Assembly (NCBI RefSeq): GCF_016862935.1
Contig: NZ_BONX01000046.1
Coordinates: 1 to 64,000, forward strand
Direction of reading: 5' to 3'
DNA: 64,000 nt
DNA from: Plantactinospora mayteni
GTDB lineage: Bacteria; Actinomycetota; Actinomycetes; Mycobacteriales; Micromonosporaceae
The position numbers were made by a program, and so were the translations under genes. Positions 18,565-27,118 of the stretch are shown here, piece after piece; position 1 is the first letter of the stretch; each line of letters starts with the position of its first letter. Below the pieces are notes generated by a model that was not told the DNA's origin, ran no database searches, and saw nothing but the letters and a program-made list of their open reading frames with translations.

Positions 18565-19389
18565 ATGGACGGTACGACACCGGCTCCGGAGGAGCTGCTG
18601 AAGATCGCGGTCGAGGTGGCCCGGGAGGCGGCGGAGACCGCGTGCCGGATGCGCGCCGACGGAGTTTCCGGGGTGGCCACCAAGAGCACCGTGACCGACG
18701 TGGTCACGGCCGCGGACCGGGCGGTCGAGCGGCAGGCGGTCGCGACCCTGCGGGCGGTACGGCCCGGCGACGCCGTGCTGGGCGAGGAGTACGGCGACGC
18801 CGAGGGTGCCGGCCCGGCCGGCGGCAGCGGCGTACGGTGGATCCTCGACCCGATCGACGGCACCGTGAACTACCTCTACGGGCTGCCGCACTACGCCGTC
18901 TCACTGGCCGCCGAGGTCGACGGCGAGGTGGTCGCCGGAGTGGTCCGGAACGCCGCCACCGGGGACGAGTGGACGGCCGTCCGGGGCCGGGGCGCCTACC
19001 GGGCCGGCCAGCGGCTGCACGGCTCGGTGGAGACCGATCTCGGGCAGGCGCTGGTGGCCACCGGGTTCGGCTACGACCCCGCGCGCCGGGCGCACCAGGC
19101 CGGGGTGCTGCACCGGCTCATCCCGTACGTCCGGGACATCCGCCGGTTCGGTGTCGCCTCGATCGACCTCTGCCTGGCCGCCGAGGGACTGGTCGACGGC
19201 TACTACGAGAAGGGCCTGAACCTCTGGGACCACGCGGCCGGCGGGCTGGTCGCCACCGAGGCCGGGCTCCGGGTCGACGGGCTGGCCGGTGCCGCCCCCG
19301 GGCCGGACCTGGTGATCGCGGCCCCACCGGCCCTGTTCGGTCCGCTGCACGACCACCTGGCCCGGCTCGACGCGGCCGGCGGCCCCTGA
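18565..19389 (+). CDS. Inositol monophosphatase family protein (SuhB-like)
   Basis: 274 aa. Metal-dependent phosphatase fold: DVVTAADRAVE, GEEYG, the signature WILDPIDGTVNY, and LWDHAAGGLVATEAG with the second metal site. It likely dephosphorylates inositol-1-phosphate or a related sugar phosphate. The neighbour position beside sigA matches suhB (Rv2701c) of M. tuberculosis (from memory). ATG 18565 follows GGAAGGGG by 5 nt; GTG 18547 would add six residues. Confidence 0.9.
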   Translation: MDGTTPAPEELLKIAVEVAREAAETACRMRADGVSGVATKSTVTDVVTAADRAVERQAVATLRAVRPGDAVLGEEYGDAEGAGPAGGSGVRWILDPIDGTVNYLYGLPHYAVSLAAEVDGEVVAGVVRNAATGDEWTAVRGRGAYRAGQRLHGSVETDLGQALVATGFGYDPARRAHQAGVLHRLIPYVRDIRRFGVASIDLCLAAEGLVDGYYEKGLNLWDHAAGGLVATEAGLRVDGLAGAAPGPDLVIAAPPALFGPLHDHLARLDAAGGP

Positions 19390-19392
19390 CGG

Positions 19393-19938
19393 TCAGCTCA
19401 GGTCGGGGTCGGCGCAGGTCCGCGGCGGAAGCTGGGTACTCGCGCTGTCGCGCTGGGTCAGCGCCTGGTTGACCTCGGTGATGGTCGCCAGCTGCTTGAA
19501 CTCGCCGCCGATGACGACGTCGACCACGTCGTTGTCGCGGTCGAGCTGGAACTCCGGCTCCGCCTCGTTCAGGAAGTACGCCCTGAGCACGTGGTACGAG
19601 CCGACGCCCTTCGGCCCGTACCGCAGCACCGCGACTTCGTCGTCGACGCCCTTCTTGTTCGGCTCGTTGCCGGCCTTGAGGACCTGGAACTGCCGGTTCT
19701 GGAAGTCGGTCTTCACCGTGTTGGCCAGGCCGGCCGTCTCGGTCGCGTTGTAGACGTTGATCTTGATGTCCTTTGGCTGCCGCAACCGGGTGTCGGCGAG
19801 CTTGTCGCCTTCCTGGCAGTGGCTGGCGGCCTCCTTGCCGGCCTGGGTGTCGCGGACGAGGGTGACGGCGACGAACACCAGGGCGATCACCGCGAGCACG
19901 CCGACGACGAGGAGGGCTCGGACGCGCGCGAAACTCAT
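19393..19938 (-). CDS. LytR_C-domain envelope protein (Cei-like)
   Basis: 181 aa. A transmembrane anchor at residues 8-27 (LLVVGVLAVIALVFVAVTLV) precedes an extracytoplasmic LytR C-terminal-type domain (IKINVYNATETAGLANTVKT, then VAVLRYGPKGVGS). In M. tuberculosis the counterpart in the same place, Rv2700 (Cei), supports cell-envelope integrity. Two cysteines (ASHCQEG and RTCADPD) may form a disulfide. ATG start. It is convergent with the inositol phosphatase gene, the stops being about 3 bp apart. Confidence 0.8.
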   Translation of the reverse strand: MSFARVRALLVVGVLAVIALVFVAVTLVRDTQAGKEAASHCQEGDKLADTRLRQPKDIKINVYNATETAGLANTVKTDFQNRQFQVLKAGNEPNKKGVDDEVAVLRYGPKGVGSYHVLRAYFLNEAEPEFQLDRDNDVVDVVIGGEFKQLATITEVNQALTQRDSASTQLPPRTCADPDLS

Positions 19939-20361
19939 CTGCTTGGCTCCCCGAAGCTGGTGTGGAAGAGAAGACGCCGGCCGGCCGACCGACGGGCCGC
20001 CGTGGCTATCGAGTATGCCGGTGACGCTAGCCGTTGTCCGACCGGGTGCTGAATCCGCCAGGTTTGTCGGCGCGCCGACGACGATCGGCCGACCACTACC
20101 CCTATCTTCGTGTCGCCTGAGTCACATTGGGAACAACTCCGCGCGCTCGGACGTACATGCATGCCGCAGGGACGGTATACATGCCTCGCCCGAAGGGGGG
20201 TAAGGTACCCCGCTCGCCGGGGGAGTTCCGTCCGGCGGCCACGACCCGGAACGTGCGCCGGGTCGGGCGACCGGAAGTGATGGCCGGCCAGCGGGAACCG
20301 AAACAGCGTCCTCCGGCGTTACAACCGGAAGCGACTATATCGATATGGGAGAGTGAGACCG
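19939..20361. other. 423-bp divergent intergenic region
   Basis: It separates the Cei-like gene (-) from the DUF4193 gene (+) and must hold both promoters. GTATAC and two TACATGC elements occur at about 20152-20185, and an A/T-rich stretch (GACTATATCGATATGG) lies just upstream of the DUF4193 ribosome-binding site. No ORF there looks coding. Confidence 0.4.
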
Positions 20362-20658
20362 ATGGCCACCGACTACGACGCCCCGCGTCGCGACGAGGTC
20401 GACCTCGGCGAGGACAGCCTGGAAGAGCTCAAGGCTCGGCGGGTCGACTCACAGTCGGCCGCAGTGGACGTCGACGAGGCCGAGGTCGCCGAGAGCTTCG
20501 AGCTGCCCGGTGCCGACCTGGCCGACGAGGAGCTCACCGTGAAGGTGCTGCCGATGCAGTCGGACGAGTTCCGCTGCGCGCGCTGCTTCCTGGTGCACCA
20601 CCGCAGCCAGCTCGCGGTGGAGCGCAACGGTGAGCTGATCTGCCGCGAGTGCGCCTGA
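20362..20658 (+). CDS. DUF4193 protein with C-terminal zinc ribbon
   Basis: 98 aa, standard length for the family (M. tuberculosis Rv2699c-like). The N-terminal half is acidic and disordered-looking (ARRVDSQSAAVDVDEAEVAE). The C-terminal half has FRCARCFLVHHRSQLA and ICRECA, a CxxC...CxxC zinc ribbon. The function is unknown, but the gene is nearly universal in actinobacteria near sigA. ATG 20362 has GGGAGAG 8 nt upstream. A terminator hairpin at 20737-20766 follows. Confidence 0.9.
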   Translation: MATDYDAPRRDEVDLGEDSLEELKARRVDSQSAAVDVDEAEVAESFELPGADLADEELTVKVLPMQSDEFRCARCFLVHHRSQLAVERNGELICRECA

Positions 20659-20736
20659 CCGCCGCGGCCGGAGCGGCCTTCCCGGGCAGGGGAGCCGGTC
20701 CGGCGGTAACCGGGTGAGTCTTCCGGGACGGGGGGA

Positions 20737-20766
20737 GCGGCGACCTCCACGGCTGGGGGTCGCCGC
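20737..20766 (+). terminator. Hairpin after the DUF4193 gene
   Basis: A perfect 9-bp stem (GCGGCGACC with GGTCGCCGC) and a 12-nt loop lie 79 bp after the stop and before the next gene. Confidence 0.65.
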
Positions 20767-20856
20767 GCGTGATTCGACATGCGGGGTTGGCGGGCAACTG
20801 CTTGACTCGATGCGCGTGCTGGCACGCCCAACCGACGACACGCGCTGGAGGTCATG

Positions 20857-21852
20857 ATGAGCCGCTCCGACCGGCCGTCCGACGCTGCCTCGCCGGGACC
20901 GGCTGACACTGTCTCGCCGGGATCGGGCGGCGCTGCCTCGCCGGGACCGGCTGACGCTGTCTTGCCCGGACCGGGCGGCGCTGTCTCGTCGGGGTCGGGC
21001 GACCAGGACGGGTACGCCGCGCTGGTCGGCGATACGACCTCGGCCGTGCCCACCGACCCGGACCTGCCCGCCGACCCGGACGCGGCGGCCGATACCTGGT
21101 CGGGCGGGGAGTTGGCGCACCGCGACGACGAGTTGAGGTCGACCGTCGCCGCACTCACCGCCGACGAGCTGAACCAGTCCCGTCGGCGACGGCTGCTCGG
21201 CCGGCTGGTCAGCCAGGTGCGGACCGGGCGACCCGGCAACCTGTTCAAGCCGAAGACGGCGGTCCGCTGGCTCACCGACACGGTGGCGGAGATCGCGCCG
21301 CACATCCCGGTGCGGGACCGGGAGACCCTGCTCCGGCACTTCGACGGTCTCGACGGGGACGCGCTGGCCGACCGGCTGATCCGCAACGCCGTACGGGCCA
21401 CCGCCGGGGTGGGCGCGGCCGGTGGCGGGGTCGCTGCGGTGGAGTGGGCGGTCACCCCGACCCTGCTCTCGGCACCGGTGCTGCTGGCCGCCGAGACCGT
21501 CGCGGTGGTCGCCATCGAACTCAAGCTGATCGGCGAACTGCACGAGGCGTACGGCGTGCGGCTGCCGGGCGGCACCAGCCAGCGTGCGGTCACCCTGATC
21601 CGCTCCTGGGCCGCCCAGCGCGGGGTCAATCCGCTGCTGCCCGGGGTCGGCGTCGGCGCGGTACTCGGTACGGCGGCCCGCCGGGAGCTGCGGGACCGGC
21701 TGCTGCGGCGATTCGGCCGCAACCTGACCACCCTCGGGCCGTTCCTGACCGGCGCGGTGGTGGCCGGTTTCCTGAACGGCCGGGCCACCCGGGGACTCGG
21801 CGACCGGGTCCGGGAGGACCTCCGCCAGGGCCCCAAGGCGCTCGACGGATGA
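20857..21852 (+). CDS. Conserved protein with repetitive N-terminus and membrane segments
   Basis: 331 aa. Residues about 10-50 are five 8-residue repeats of the type AASPGPAD/TVSPGSGG. The folded part includes [16 protein letters not shown] and two or three hydrophobic stretches (VGAAGGGVAAVEWAV, SAPVLLAAETVAVVAIELKL, LTGAVVAGFLNG). I do not recognise a named family with certainty; similar proteins occur near dut in actinobacteria. ATG 20857 is 5 nt after GGAGG; the ATG one codon earlier is too close to it. Confidence 0.72.
   Translation: MSRSDRPSDAASPGPADTVSPGSGGAASPGPADAVLPGPGGAVSSGSGDQDGYAALVGDTTSAVPTDPDLPADPDAAADTWSGGELAHRDDELRSTVAALTADELNQSRRRRLLGRLVSQVRTGRPGNLFKPKTAVRWLTDTVAEIAPHIPVRDRETLLRHFDGLDGDALADRLIRNAVRATAGVGAAGGGVAAVEWAVTPTLLSAPVLLAAETVAVVAIELKLIGELHEAYGVRLPGGTSQRAVTLIRSWAAQRGVNPLLPGVGVGAVLGTAARRELRDRLLRRFGRNLTTLGPFLTGAVVAGFLNGRATRGLGDRVREDLRQGPKALDG
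20884..21003 (+). repeat. In-frame 24-bp tandem repeat, five copies
   Basis: Five degenerate 24-bp units encode an 8-residue Ala/Ser-Pro-Gly repeat. Pairs of units form a 48-bp higher-order repeat, so copy number may vary between strains without breaking the frame. Confidence 0.75.
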
Positions 21853-21933
21853 CCGAGCGACCCTGGCGGTCGCGCCGGATCGGGCCGGATCGCGCCGGGG
21901 CGACCAGGCACCTACCCGGGATGTCGGGCCGGG

Positions 21934-22425
21934 TCAGTTCGGGTCGCGGGCCGCGAGGATCGCCTCGGCCAGGCGTACCGGGTGGCGGGAGCTGACCACC
22001 CAGTAGGGCGTCGGGTCGGCCGGGTCGTCGAGGACCACCTGCACCGCCCCGGGCACCCACGGGCGCTGCACCACGAACGCCAGCGGGTCGGCACCGACCC
22101 CGAGCACCTCGCGCCGGCCCTCGGCGTCCAGCGGGATCGCGTCGGCGACGAACCGCACCGGCAGCCGGGCGTCGTCGACCAGGAGTTCGCCGTCGCGTAC
22201 GGCGATTCGGATCCGGCCGAGCCAGCCGAGGCCGGCTACGGCCAACGGGAGTAGGAGTACGAACGGCAGCCAGGAGCGTACGCCGGTGGAACCGAGCCAG
22301 AGTTCGGTGGCCAGCAACCCGGCGGCGGCGGTCCCGGCCAGCCAGAGCCACCAGGGCAGGGTCAGCCGCTCGGCGTACCCGGCACGGGTCGGTACGACGG
22401 CGGGCTCGGAACTTGTCGGGGCCAC
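21934..22425 (-). CDS. DUF3093 membrane protein
   Basis: 163 aa. Two adjacent transmembrane helices (about residues 25-43 and 50-68) precede a cytoplasmic beta-rich domain ([20 protein letters not shown], then [15 protein letters not shown]). DUF3093 is an actinobacterial family of unknown function that sits divergent to dut. GTG 22425 is taken as start because TACCCT lies exactly 6 nt upstream with no Shine-Dalgarno site, giving a leaderless mRNA. Confidence 0.85.
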   Translation of the reverse strand: MAPTSSEPAVVPTRAGYAERLTLPWWLWLAGTAAAGLLATELWLGSTGVRSWLPFVLLLPLAVAGLGWLGRIRIAVRDGELLVDDARLPVRFVADAIPLDAEGRREVLGVGADPLAFVVQRPWVPGAVQVVLDDPADPTPYWVVSSRHPVRLAEAILAARDPN

Positions 22426-22515
22426 GCTGGAAGGGTACGGCCCGATGCGGCCGGTCGACCCGGCAGGATGGGGGCAGCACCGGTGGATCCGCGAACCTGC
22501 CAGGAGAGTGAGAGC

Positions 22516-23037
22516 GTGACGCACGTGCTGCCCGTACCCGTCCGGCGACTCGATTCCGACCTGCCGCTGCCGGCGTACGCCCATCCCGGCGACGCCGGCG
22601 CCGACCTGGTCGCCGCCGAGGAGGTCGAGATCCCGCCCGGCCAGTGGCGGCTGGTCCGGACCGGCGTCGCGCTGGCGCTGCCCGCCGGCTATGTCGGGCT
22701 GGTCCATCCACGGTCGGGGCTGGCGGCCAGGCTCGGTGTGACCGTGCTGAACGCGCCCGGTACGGTCGACGCCGGTTACCGGGGCGAGATCCTGGTCAAC
22801 CTGGTCAACCACGACCGGGTCTCCCCGGCGAAGATCTCCCGGGGCGACCGGATCGCGCAGTTGCTGGTGCAGCGGGTGGAGCGGGTGGAGTTCCTGCCCG
22901 TCGACGAGTTGCCCGACTCCGCCCGGGGCGCGGGCGGGCACGGCTCGACCGGCGGGCACGCCGGCCTGGTCACCGCCGACCACCCGGGCGGGCGGGTCGA
23001 GCGGGTCGAGCGGGTCGAGGGGACGGACAACCGGTGA
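22516..23037 (+). CDS. dut: Deoxyuridine 5'-triphosphate nucleotidohydrolase
   Basis: 173 aa. Hydrolyses dUTP to dUMP and PPi, which keeps uracil out of DNA and feeds dTMP synthesis. The trimeric dUTPase motifs are HPGDAGADL (1), [12 protein letters not shown] (2), [14 protein letters not shown] (3), RGDRIAQLL (4) and the flexible GGHGSTGG (5). About 25 residues beyond motif 5 include a 3-residue repeat (VERVERVEG) encoded by a 9-bp DNA repeat. GTG 22516 follows AGGAGAG by 7 nt. Confidence 0.95.
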   Translation: MTHVLPVPVRRLDSDLPLPAYAHPGDAGADLVAAEEVEIPPGQWRLVRTGVALALPAGYVGLVHPRSGLAARLGVTVLNAPGTVDAGYRGEILVNLVNHDRVSPAKISRGDRIAQLLVQRVERVEFLPVDELPDSARGAGGHGSTGGHAGLVTADHPGGRVERVERVEGTDNR

Positions 23038-23147
23038 ACCGGCCGGAAAGAGGTGCCCGGGTCGGCTGTCGCCGTACGCCGTGGCCGACAATGCGAGTCA
23101 GATCCGCCCATCCGGCAGCCGGAAACGGAAGGTAGCAGGTAAGCACG

Positions 23148-23891
23148 ATGATCTTCTCCCGAGGACGCGGCGGGCGCCACTCCCGCGACGAGCGCTCCGG
23201 TCGGCAGTCGGCCGACACCCAGGACCTCGCCGCCGCGGCCGAGCCCGACGGGCCCAGGCACGGGCCGTACGACATCGGCGACGCGCCGCCGGAGGCGCAG
23301 CGGCTCGACCTGGGCAGCCTGCACATCCCGGCCGTCCAGGACGTGGAGGTGCGCGTCCAGGCCAATCCGGACGGGGTGATCCAGCAGGTCGTCCTGGTGC
23401 ACGGCGAGAGCGCCCTCCAGTTGGGGGTCTTCGCGGCGCCGCGTACCGAGGGCATCTGGTCGGAGTGGCGGGAGGAGATCCGCACCTCGCTGGCGGCCGA
23501 CGGGGTGGTGGCCGAGGAGGTGGACGGCGAGTACGGCACCGAACTGCGGGCCCGGGTCCGTACCCCGGACGGCGGCGTCGCGGACCTGCGGTTCGTCGGC
23601 GTCGACGGGCCGCGCTGGATGATCCAGGGCGTCTTCCAGGGCCGTGCCGCCAGCGACCTGGCGGCGGCGGAAACGCTCACCGAGTGCCTGAATGGGCTGG
23701 TGGTCGACCGGGGGCAGGAGGCCAAGCCGGTCCGCGAGCCGCTGCCGCTGCGGCTGCCCCGCGAGGCGGCCGCCCCGGCCGAGTCGCAGCCGGACCACGG
23801 CGGTTCCGACGCGCCGGTCAACGGCGTGGTCTCGGGCCACCAGCACCCACACCGCTCCGAACCGCGACCCCGCCGCCCGGACGGCTCCTGA
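23148..23891 (+). CDS. DUF3710 protein
   Basis: 247 aa, soluble. The family core runs from DLGSLHIPAVQDVEVRVQ through GVFAAPRTEGIWSEWREEIR to GPRWMIQGVFQGRA. The N-terminal 45 residues and C-terminal 45 residues are charged and low complexity. Function is unknown; synteny with dut is conserved in actinobacteria. ATG start; the ribosome-binding site is weak. Its stop-codon context (GCTCCTGACC) is echoed twice downstream. Confidence 0.85.
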   Translation: MIFSRGRGGRHSRDERSGRQSADTQDLAAAAEPDGPRHGPYDIGDAPPEAQRLDLGSLHIPAVQDVEVRVQANPDGVIQQVVLVHGESALQLGVFAAPRTEGIWSEWREEIRTSLAADGVVAEEVDGEYGTELRARVRTPDGGVADLRFVGVDGPRWMIQGVFQGRAASDLAAAETLTECLNGLVVDRGQEAKPVREPLPLRLPREAAAPAESQPDHGGSDAPVNGVVSGHQHPHRSEPRPRRPDGS

Positions 23892-23954
23892 CCGGGCCGC
23901 CGGTCGGGGGCGCAGGTCCGGGCGCCGGTGGCGGGTGGTCGAGGGCAACCGCCG

Positions 23955-24002
23955 GTGAGCGGACCGCTCCTGACCTGACGTGAGCGGACCGCTCCTGACC
24001 TG
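23955..24002. repeat. Two 23-bp tandem copies, each containing a palindrome
   Basis: A 23-bp unit (GTGAGCGGACCGCTCCTGAC...) occurs at 23955-23977 and 23980-24002 without mismatch. Each copy contains the 13-bp palindrome GAGCGGaCCGCTC. The array lies between the DUF3710 and OB-fold genes. It could be a tandem operator or another stop-anchored duplication, since CTCCTGACC also overlaps the DUF3710 stop at 23885. Confidence 0.7.
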
Positions 24003-24119
24003 TGCGCCAGCGGGTGGCCGGCGTAGACGTGCCGAACCGGCGTACGCTTGCGGGACGGCTTCACGGAGTCGTGTCGAGCACGTGCCGGGGCGGCGCGTCG
24101 AGGAGGGTGACACCGGGTC

Positions 24120-24500
24120 ATGGCGACCGACCAGGGCCGAGTCTCGTGGCGGGGCTTCCTGCAACGGCTGACCGCGAGCGAGGCCGAGATCGAGGCGGAG
24201 GAGCTGCTCCGGGAGAGCGCCGAGTGCGGCAGCACCCCGGCCGGGCAGTGCAGCCGGGGCCAGTTGGTGTCGGTCTCCGGCCGGCTCCGCACCGTGGTCT
24301 ACACCCCCCGGACGAACCTGCCGACCCTGGAGGCGGACCTCTACGACGGCAGCGACATCGTGACCCTGGTCTGGCTGGGGCGCCGGCACATCTCCGGGAT
24401 CGAGCCGGGTCGGCAATTGACCGCGCGCGGTCGCATGGCGGTACGGGATGACCGTAAAGTCATCTACAACCCGTACTACGAGCTGGAGTCGCCGCGGTGA
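24120..24500 (+). CDS. OB-fold nucleic-acid-binding domain protein
   Basis: 126 aa. After a helical N-terminus (ASEAEIEAEELLRES) it shows an OB-fold: GQLVSVSGRLRTVVYTP, LEADLYDGSDIVTLVWLGRR, RQLTARGRMAV. This matches the tRNA-anti/OB type proteins found between dut and trkA genes in actinobacteria. The ligand is unknown. ATG 24120 is used. It is followed by the DUF3159 gene with a 43-bp gap. Confidence 0.82.
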   Translation: MATDQGRVSWRGFLQRLTASEAEIEAEELLRESAECGSTPAGQCSRGQLVSVSGRLRTVVYTPRTNLPTLEADLYDGSDIVTLVWLGRRHISGIEPGRQLTARGRMAVRDDRKVIYNPYYELESPR

Positions 24501-24543
24501 GCACGGACGGCGGCGAATCCGGCCGCGACCGGAAGACACGCAG

Positions 24544-25242
24544 ATGACCGCTGGACAGCCCCGCACCGACAGCCCGGGCAGCGACCCGACGGCCGGCCGA
24601 ACCGAGGAGGAGGAACCGCTCCCCAGTCTTACCGAGCAGATGGCCGAGCAGCTCGGCGGCTGGCGGGGGATGGTCGAGTCCAGCATCCCCGTGATCGTCT
24701 TCGTCGTGGTCAACATCATCACCGAACTGCGTCCCGCGCTGATCGCCTCGATGGCGGTCGCGGTGCTGATCGCGGTCGTCCGGCTCGTCCAGCGGCGACC
24801 GGTCCGGCACGCCGTCAACGGCCTGGTCGGGATCGGAATCGGCGCCATGATCGCCTGGCGTACCGGTGACGAACGGAACTTCTACCTGCCCGGCATCCTC
24901 TACGGCATCGTCTACGGGCTGGTGCTGCTCGGCTCGGCGGTGATCCGCCAGCCACTGGTCGGCTGGATCTGGTCGATCATCGCCGCCGGTGGCCGGTCGG
25001 AGTGGCGGCAGGATCCCCGGCTGGTCCGCACCTTCACCCGGCTCACCGTGCTGTGGGGTGTGGTGTGGCTGGCCAAGGTGGGTGTGCAGGCCGGGCTCTA
25101 CCTGGCCGAAATGGAAACGGCGCTGGGCATCGCCCGGCTGCTGCTCGGCTATCCGCCGTACGCGCTGCTGCTGGTGATCACCATCTGGGCGGTACGCCGG
25201 GTGAACCGGGTGCCGACCGTGCCTGCCCCGCTGGGCGGCTGA
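24544..25242 (+). CDS. DUF3159 polytopic membrane protein
   Basis: 232 aa with about six transmembrane helices beginning at SIPVIVFVVVNIITELRPAL. The motifs LGGWRGMVESSIPV and TLGIARLLLGYPPY-like C-terminal helix fit DUF3159, which is restricted to actinobacteria and of unknown function. The acidic N-terminal 30 residues are cytoplasmic. ATG 24544 follows GGAAG by 8 nt. Position beside the TrkA genes is conserved; a link to potassium homeostasis would be speculation. Confidence 0.85.
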   Translation: MTAGQPRTDSPGSDPTAGRTEEEEPLPSLTEQMAEQLGGWRGMVESSIPVIVFVVVNIITELRPALIASMAVAVLIAVVRLVQRRPVRHAVNGLVGIGIGAMIAWRTGDERNFYLPGILYGIVYGLVLLGSAVIRQPLVGWIWSIIAAGGRSEWRQDPRLVRTFTRLTVLWGVVWLAKVGVQAGLYLAEMETALGIARLLLGYPPYALLLVITIWAVRRVNRVPTVPAPLGG

Positions 25243-25402
25243 CCGCCGCGCAAGCAGGGCTCCGGCCGGATCGGCTCCGAGGGCTGGCTGAGCGCCGCCG
25301 GCTTGGCTCTGAACCGATCGGCTCTGGCGGCTGGCTGGCCGCCGCCGGCAGGGCTCCGGCTGATCGGCTCTGGCGGCTGGCCGAGCGCCGTCGGGAGGGA
25401 AC
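25230..25402. repeat. Degenerate ~46-bp tandem repeats after the DUF3159 gene
   Basis: Degenerate copies of GCGGCTGGCTGAGCGCCGCC recur, the first overlapping the true stop (GGCGGCTGACCGCCGC at 25240). The 20-mer GATCGGCTCTGGCGGCTGGC is exact at 25316-25335 and 25362-25381 (period 46). The array fills most of the gap before the convergent TrkA gene. Confidence 0.7.
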
Positions 25403-25428
25403 TGTCCGATTGGTTCCGGCGGCGGCCG

Positions 25429-26121
25429 TCAGGCGCTGCTGCCTCGGGTCCGTTCGACGCTGTCCGGGCCCAGGATCACCTTGCGGACGTCGTCCTCGAC
25501 CTCTGCGGTGCACACGAAGATCAGCTCGTCGCCGGCCTCCAGCGGGTCGTCGGGGCTCGGCACCAGCACCCGCTTGCCGCGCAGGATGGCGGTCAGCGCC
25601 GAGTCCCGGGGCAGCGGCACGGAGTGGATCGGATGCCCGACGTACGGTGCGGTCGGCGGCAGGGTGATCTCGACCAGGTTCGCCTCGCCCTGCCGGAACG
25701 TCATCAGCCGGACCAGGTCGCCGACGGTGACCGCCTCCTCGACCAGCGCCGCCATCACCCGTGGCTTGCTGACCGCCACGTCGACCCCCCACTGGTCGGT
25801 GAAGAGCCACTCGTTCTCGGCCCGGTTGATCCGGGCGACCACCCGGGCGACCGCGAACTCCGTCTTGGCCAGCAGCGAGACCACCAGGTTGACCTTGTCG
25901 TCGCCGGTGGCGGCCACCACCACGTCGCAGCTCGCCAGGTCGGCCTCCTCGAGGCTGGCCAGCTCGCAGGCGTCGGCGAGTATCCACTCGGCGGCCGGTA
26001 CCCGCTCCGGGCGGAGCATCTTCGGCTTCCGCTCGATCAGCATCACCTGGTGCCCGTTCTCGATCAGCTCCTGGGCGATCGAGCGGCCCACGTTGCCGGC
26101 GCCGGCGATGGCGACCCGCAT
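25429..26121 (-). CDS. ceoC: TrkA/RCK potassium-uptake regulatory subunit (CeoC-like)
   Basis: 230 aa. An N-terminal Rossmann RCK_N domain (VAIAGAGNVGRSIAQELIE, dinucleotide-binding GxGxxG) and a C-terminal RCK_C domain (NLVEITLPPTAPYVGHP... EAGDELIFVCT). Such proteins gate K+ transporters in response to NAD(H) or c-di-AMP. Its ATG is one base past the stop of the other RCK gene. The pair corresponds to ceoB-ceoC of mycobacteria, and no Trk/Ktr membrane subunit is adjacent apart from the divergent KimA-like gene. Confidence 0.88.
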   Translation of the reverse strand: MRVAIAGAGNVGRSIAQELIENGHQVMLIERKPKMLRPERVPAAEWILADACELASLEEADLASCDVVVAATGDDKVNLVVSLLAKTEFAVARVVARINRAENEWLFTDQWGVDVAVSKPRVMAALVEEAVTVGDLVRLMTFRQGEANLVEITLPPTAPYVGHPIHSVPLPRDSALTAILRGKRVLVPSPDDPLEAGDELIFVCTAEVEDDVRKVILGPDSVERTRGSSA

Positions 26122-26122
26122 G

Positions 26123-26788
26123 TCAGCGCCCTCCTTCCGGCGGCGAACCCGCCACCGTCGTCACCTGGTCGGCGATGTCGTCGGTGACCAGCATGGAGAC
26201 CTGGTCGCCCTCCTGGAGCACGCTGGACGCGGTCGGCAGGGCGGCGATGCCGAACCGGGTCAGATATCCGACCCGGGCGCCGGTCGCCTCCTCCAGCCCG
26301 CGTAGCGGTCGGCCGATCCAGTCGTCGTGCACCGGTACCTCGATGACCGAGACGGTGCTGGTCGGGTCGCGGAAGATCTCCACGTGGCCCTCCGGCACCA
26401 GATGCCGGACGATCCGGTCGGCGGTCCACCGGACCGTGGCCACGGTCGGGATGCCGAGCCGCTCGTAGACCTGGGCCCGCTTGGAGTCGTAGATCCGGGC
26501 CACCACCCGGGAGACGCCGTACGTCTCGCGGGCCAACCGGGCCGAGATGATGTTGGAGTTGTCGCCGCTGGAGACGGCGGCGAAGCCGTCGGCCCGCTCG
26601 ACGCCGGCCTGCCGGAGCACCTCCGCGTCGAACCCGGCCCCGGTGACGGTGACCCCGCCGAAGTCCGGGCCGAGCCGGCGGAACGCGTCCGAGTCCTGGT
26701 CGATGACGGCCACCGAGTGGCCGCGCGCCTCCAGGTTGTGCGCGAGGGTCGAACCGACCCGTCCACAGCCCATGATCACGACGTGCAC
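26123..26788 (-). CDS. ceoB: TrkA/RCK potassium-uptake regulatory subunit (CeoB-like)
   Basis: 221 aa. RCK_N begins VVIMGCGRVGSTLAHNLEA with the following VAVIDQD acidic end of strand 2. It ends with an RCK_C half (TVSVIEVPVHDDWIGRPL... LQEGDQVSMLVTDD). GTG 26788 has GGAAGGA 7 nt upstream; longer in-frame readings enter the promoter region. First gene of the RCK pair. A TACGCT -10 with an adjacent palindrome lies about 55 bp upstream. Confidence 0.88.
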   Translation of the reverse strand: MHVVIMGCGRVGSTLAHNLEARGHSVAVIDQDSDAFRRLGPDFGGVTVTGAGFDAEVLRQAGVERADGFAAVSSGDNSNIISARLARETYGVSRVVARIYDSKRAQVYERLGIPTVATVRWTADRIVRHLVPEGHVEIFRDPTSTVSVIEVPVHDDWIGRPLRGLEEATGARVGYLTRFGIAALPTASSVLQEGDQVSMLVTDDIADQVTTVAGSPPEGGR

Positions 26789-27118
26789 GGCAAGTCCTTC
26801 CGGGTCACCGCGGGACCGACCCGTCCGGTGGGGTGATGTCACCATGAGCGTAGCCATCCGGCCCCCCACCCGTGCCGCCCGACCTCCCCGCGTCGCGGGA
26901 TCTCCGGCAGGGAAGGGGTCGACGAAGGCGCTGTCCCGGCTGCGGTGCCCCTCGTAGCGGCGTCCTGCCGGTCGTACCGCGATCTCCGCACGGCCCGGAC
27001 CGACCCGGAACTCCTGGTCCGGTGACCCGTCGCCCCGGCCGTCGTGTTAGCCGGCTCACCGGGAAGATCGGCCGCACCGGCCGGCCGGGCGAATCCGGCA
27101 CCCGTACCCTTAGCGGTT
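26789..27118. other. 330-bp divergent region between RCK and KimA-like genes
   Basis: It holds the ceoB promoter near 26847-26852 and a -10 (TACCCT, 27105-27110) 8 nt before the kimA-like GTG. Because that mRNA would be nearly leaderless, there is no room for a c-di-AMP riboswitch of the kind that precedes Bacillus kimA. The middle of the gap shows nothing I recognise. Confidence 0.5.
26832..26852 (-). promoter_or_regulatory. -10 box and palindromic operator candidate for ceoB-ceoC
   Basis: On the minus strand TACGCT (26852-26847) fits a -10. Downstream at the expected start of transcription is GGTGACATCACC (26843-26832), 5-bp arms around a 2-bp centre, a possible repressor site. Confidence 0.4.

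Noticed and set aside
26789-27118. A c-di-AMP (ydaO) riboswitch in front of the KimA-like gene
   Set aside because: The -10 box is 8 nt from the start codon, so there is no transcribed leader to hold it, and I see no ydaO core motifs.
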